Positions 7,658 to 12,569 of a DNA stretch of 12,569 nt are shown in pieces. Source of the DNA: PVC group bacterium (lineage in GTDB: Bacteria > Verrucomicrobiota > Kiritimatiellia > SS1-B-03-39 > UBA6053). Each line of letters starts with the position of its first letter. The stretch's first letter is position 1. Location of the stretch: contig PXDP01000150.1 of NCBI GenBank assembly GCA_003565035.1, positions 1 through 12,569 of the forward strand, given 5' to 3'. A model generated the notes under the pieces. It was not told the origin of the DNA and did not search any database. It saw nothing but the letters and a program-made list of their open reading frames with translations. A program made the translations under genes and the position numbers.

Positions 7658-8176
7658 ATGCGATCTGAAAAAGAATCAATGTTGAATGAAATGCGGAACC
7701 GGGTGCAAAACTCCGGCTACGTGATTCTCGCGGACTTCGGTTCCATGAATGTGGAAACCACCCAGGAGCTGCGTTCGAAACTTCGCGGAGTGGATGCGGA
7801 ATTCCATGTGGTGAAAAACCGCATTTTCCAGCACCTCACCCCGGAAATCGGTGTCGATCAGCTTCGTGAGGGCCTGAACGGCCGCACGGGTGTGGTGACC
7901 GGCACCGGCGAAGTCACGGAAGTGGCCAAAACCCTCCGCGCGTTCATTAAAGAAAAGAATACCCCGCAGATGAAAATGGGTGCGCTGGAAGGCGCGTTCC
8001 TGACGGATGCGGATATTGAGAATTTGGCCACCCTGCCGTCGAAAGACGAAATGCGGGCCAAGTTGCTCGGCACGCTGGCTGCGCCGATGTCGCAGACGGT
8101 GGGTGTGCTGAACCAGAAGCTCTGCTCGCTCTTGTATGTCCTTAAAGCCGTCGAGACCCAAAAGGCCGAAGGCTGA
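7658..8176 (+). CDS. rplJ: 50S ribosomal protein L10
   Basis: L10 anchors L12 dimers to the ribosome and forms the stalk with them. The 172 residues are slightly longer than in E. coli (165). The N-terminal rRNA-binding domain includes MLNEMRNRVQNSGYVILADF and VDAEFHVVKNRIFQHL. The C-terminal helix (about 145-172: GVLNQKLCSLLYVLKAVE) is the expected L12-binding helix. The start at 7658 has a strong GGAGGG (7644-7649) 8 bp upstream. It follows rplA by only 18 bp, so the well-known L10 leader of the beta operon, with its own promoter, is not present between L1 and L10. Confidence 0.97.
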   Translation: MRSEKESMLNEMRNRVQNSGYVILADFGSMNVETTQELRSKLRGVDAEFHVVKNRIFQHLTPEIGVDQLREGLNGRTGVVTGTGEVTEVAKTLRAFIKEKNTPQMKMGALEGAFLTDADIENLATLPSKDEMRAKLLGTLAAPMSQTVGVLNQKLCSLLYVLKAVETQKAEG

Positions 8177-8186
8177 ATATAATCAC

Positions 8187-8204
8187 CGGGCCGTGAAAGG
8201 CCCG
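8187..8204 (+). promoter_or_regulatory. Small GC-rich hairpin between rplJ and rplL
   Basis: CGGGCC (8187-8192) pairs with GGCCCG (8199-8204) around the loop GTGAAA, 10 bp after the rplJ stop. It has no following U-tract. It might slow or pause ribosomes or polymerase, or protect the downstream rplL message, which must be made in excess of L10. Confidence 0.4.
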
Positions 8205-8242
8205 ACCGTAAAGTTTCCAACCTGAGTTAAGTACCAAATATC

Positions 8243-8248
8243 AAGGAG
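8243..8248 (+). promoter_or_regulatory. Ribosome binding site that sets the rplL start
   Basis: AAGGAG is a near-perfect Shine-Dalgarno. It lies 7 bp before the ATG at 8256 but only 1 bp before the in-frame ATG at 8250, so 8256 is the likely start. Strength fits the need for about four or more L12 copies per L10. Confidence 0.8.
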
Positions 8249-8255
8249 AATGATC

Positions 8256-8672
8256 ATGTCCGAAGACGTGAAAACTGAAGAAGCCCCTCAGCTCGAAGGC
8301 AAAATGGCTGAGTTCGTAGACTGGATTGAAACGATTTCCGTTCTGGAATTGTCCAAACTTGTCAAAGCCCTGGAAGTTCGTCTGGGCGTTTCCGCCGCCG
8401 CGCCTGTCGCAGCGGTTGCAGCCCCGGCAGCGGGTGGCGATGCCCCCGCCGCTGAAGAACAGACGGAATTCGATGTGATTTTGACCGCTCCCGGCGGCCA
8501 GAAGATCCAGGTCATTAAAGAACTGCGTGCCATTACCGGTGCCGGTCTGAAAGAAGCCAAAGAAATGTCCGAAGCCTCCAACCCGGTTGTTAAAGCCGGC
8601 GTGACCAAAGAAGAGGCCCAGGAAATTAAAACCAAGCTGGAAGGCGCGGGCGCTTCTGTCGAAATCAAGTAA
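8256..8672 (+). CDS. rplL: 50S ribosomal protein L7/L12
   Basis: L12 is the multi-copy stalk protein that recruits EF-Tu, EF-G and other GTPases. From 8256 it has 138 residues, compared with 121 in E. coli; the extra length is mostly a charged N-terminal extension (MSEDVKTEEAPQLEGK). The dimerisation domain spans about 17-45 (FVDWIETISVLELSKLVKALE), then an Ala/Pro-rich hinge (46-66), then the C-terminal factor-binding domain from EFDVILTAPG (71-80) with ITGAGLKEAKEMSE (93-106). It follows rplJ by 79 bp and precedes rpoB by 128 bp, the usual rplJ-rplL-rpoB order. Confidence 0.98.
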   Translation: MSEDVKTEEAPQLEGKMAEFVDWIETISVLELSKLVKALEVRLGVSAAAPVAAVAAPAAGGDAPAAEEQTEFDVILTAPGGQKIQVIKELRAITGAGLKEAKEMSEASNPVVKAGVTKEEAQEIKTKLEGAGASVEIK

Positions 8673-8697
8673 TTTACAACTTGATCCCCAAATATGT

Positions 8698-8729
8698 GTC
8701 ACCACCGTCCAAAACGCGACGGTGGTGAC
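8698..8729 (+). promoter_or_regulatory. 12-bp perfect hairpin between rplL and rpoB
   Basis: GTCACCACCGTC (8698-8709) pairs perfectly with GACGGTGGTGAC (8718-8729) around an 8-nt loop. It begins 25 bp after the rplL stop. No U-tract follows, so full termination seems unlikely. In E. coli the rplL-rpoB gap holds a partial terminator and an RNase III site that keep polymerase subunit output below that of ribosomal protein; this hairpin may do the same. Confidence 0.65.
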
Positions 8730-8739
8730 CTGTTCGCTT

Positions 8740-8771
8740 GCCTGCATGGAGTTTTCGCGCTCTCTGCAGGC
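8740..8771 (+). promoter_or_regulatory. Second hairpin before rpoB
   Basis: GCCTGCA (8740-8746) pairs with TGCAGGC (8765-8771) across an 18-nt loop, 29 bp before the rpoB start. It could add to attenuation or processing, or influence rpoB translation. Confidence 0.4.
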
Positions 8772-8800
8772 GTTTCCAACTTTCCGCGATAAGGTGCAGC

Positions 8801-12556
<3,756 letters not shown>

Positions 12557-12569
12557 GTTTTTCCTTTTC

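Overview
The window is a piece of a GC-rich bacterial chromosome. Most of it is the conserved translation/transcription cluster tRNA-Thr, tuf, tRNA-Trp, secE, nusG, rplK, rplA, rplJ, rplL, rpoB, all on the + strand. The gene order, bacterial-type tRNAs with encoded CCA ends and bacterial RpoB are certain. The exact lineage is inference. An EF-Tu switch I segment that departs from the usual consensus, several genes without a Shine-Dalgarno sequence and an outer-membrane-type barrel protein suggest a diderm, possibly of the Verrucomicrobiota/Kiritimatiellota (PVC) side, but no lineage marker here settles it.

Region by region. Positions 1-2468 (minus strand) hold the N-terminal ~822 residues of a large two-part protein, a transglutaminase-like domain followed by DUF2126; its C-terminus lies beyond the left edge. 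A 336-bp divergent intergenic region (2469-2804) carries a likely promoter for the next gene. Positions 2805-3905 (+) encode an exported 366-residue protein that looks like an outer-membrane beta-barrel of unknown function. At 3910-3967 sits a strong candidate promoter (A-rich upstream element, TTGACA, GC-rich discriminator) that should drive tRNA-Thr(GGU) and tuf. An 18-bp hairpin follows tuf, then tRNA-Trp(CCA), secE and nusG, then the L11, L1, L10 and L12 genes closely spaced, and finally complete rpoB ending 13 bp before the right edge, where rpoC would be expected.

The + strand genes work together. EF-Tu delivers aminoacyl-tRNA; L10 and L12 form the ribosomal stalk that recruits it, L11 shapes the stalk base, and L1 forms the opposite stalk. 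NusG links RNA polymerase (RpoB) to termination or translation, and SecE is part of the protein-export channel. Gaps are short (4-30 bp) from secE to rplJ, then widen to 79 bp before rplL and 128 bp before rpoB, where hairpins sit.

I saw no mobile element, CRISPR array, phage gene or defence system. The most unusual signal is the rewritten switch I of EF-Tu. Other points of interest are the similar -10 elements of two promoters, a repeat overlapping the tRNA/tuf promoter, and the unexplained barrel protein.
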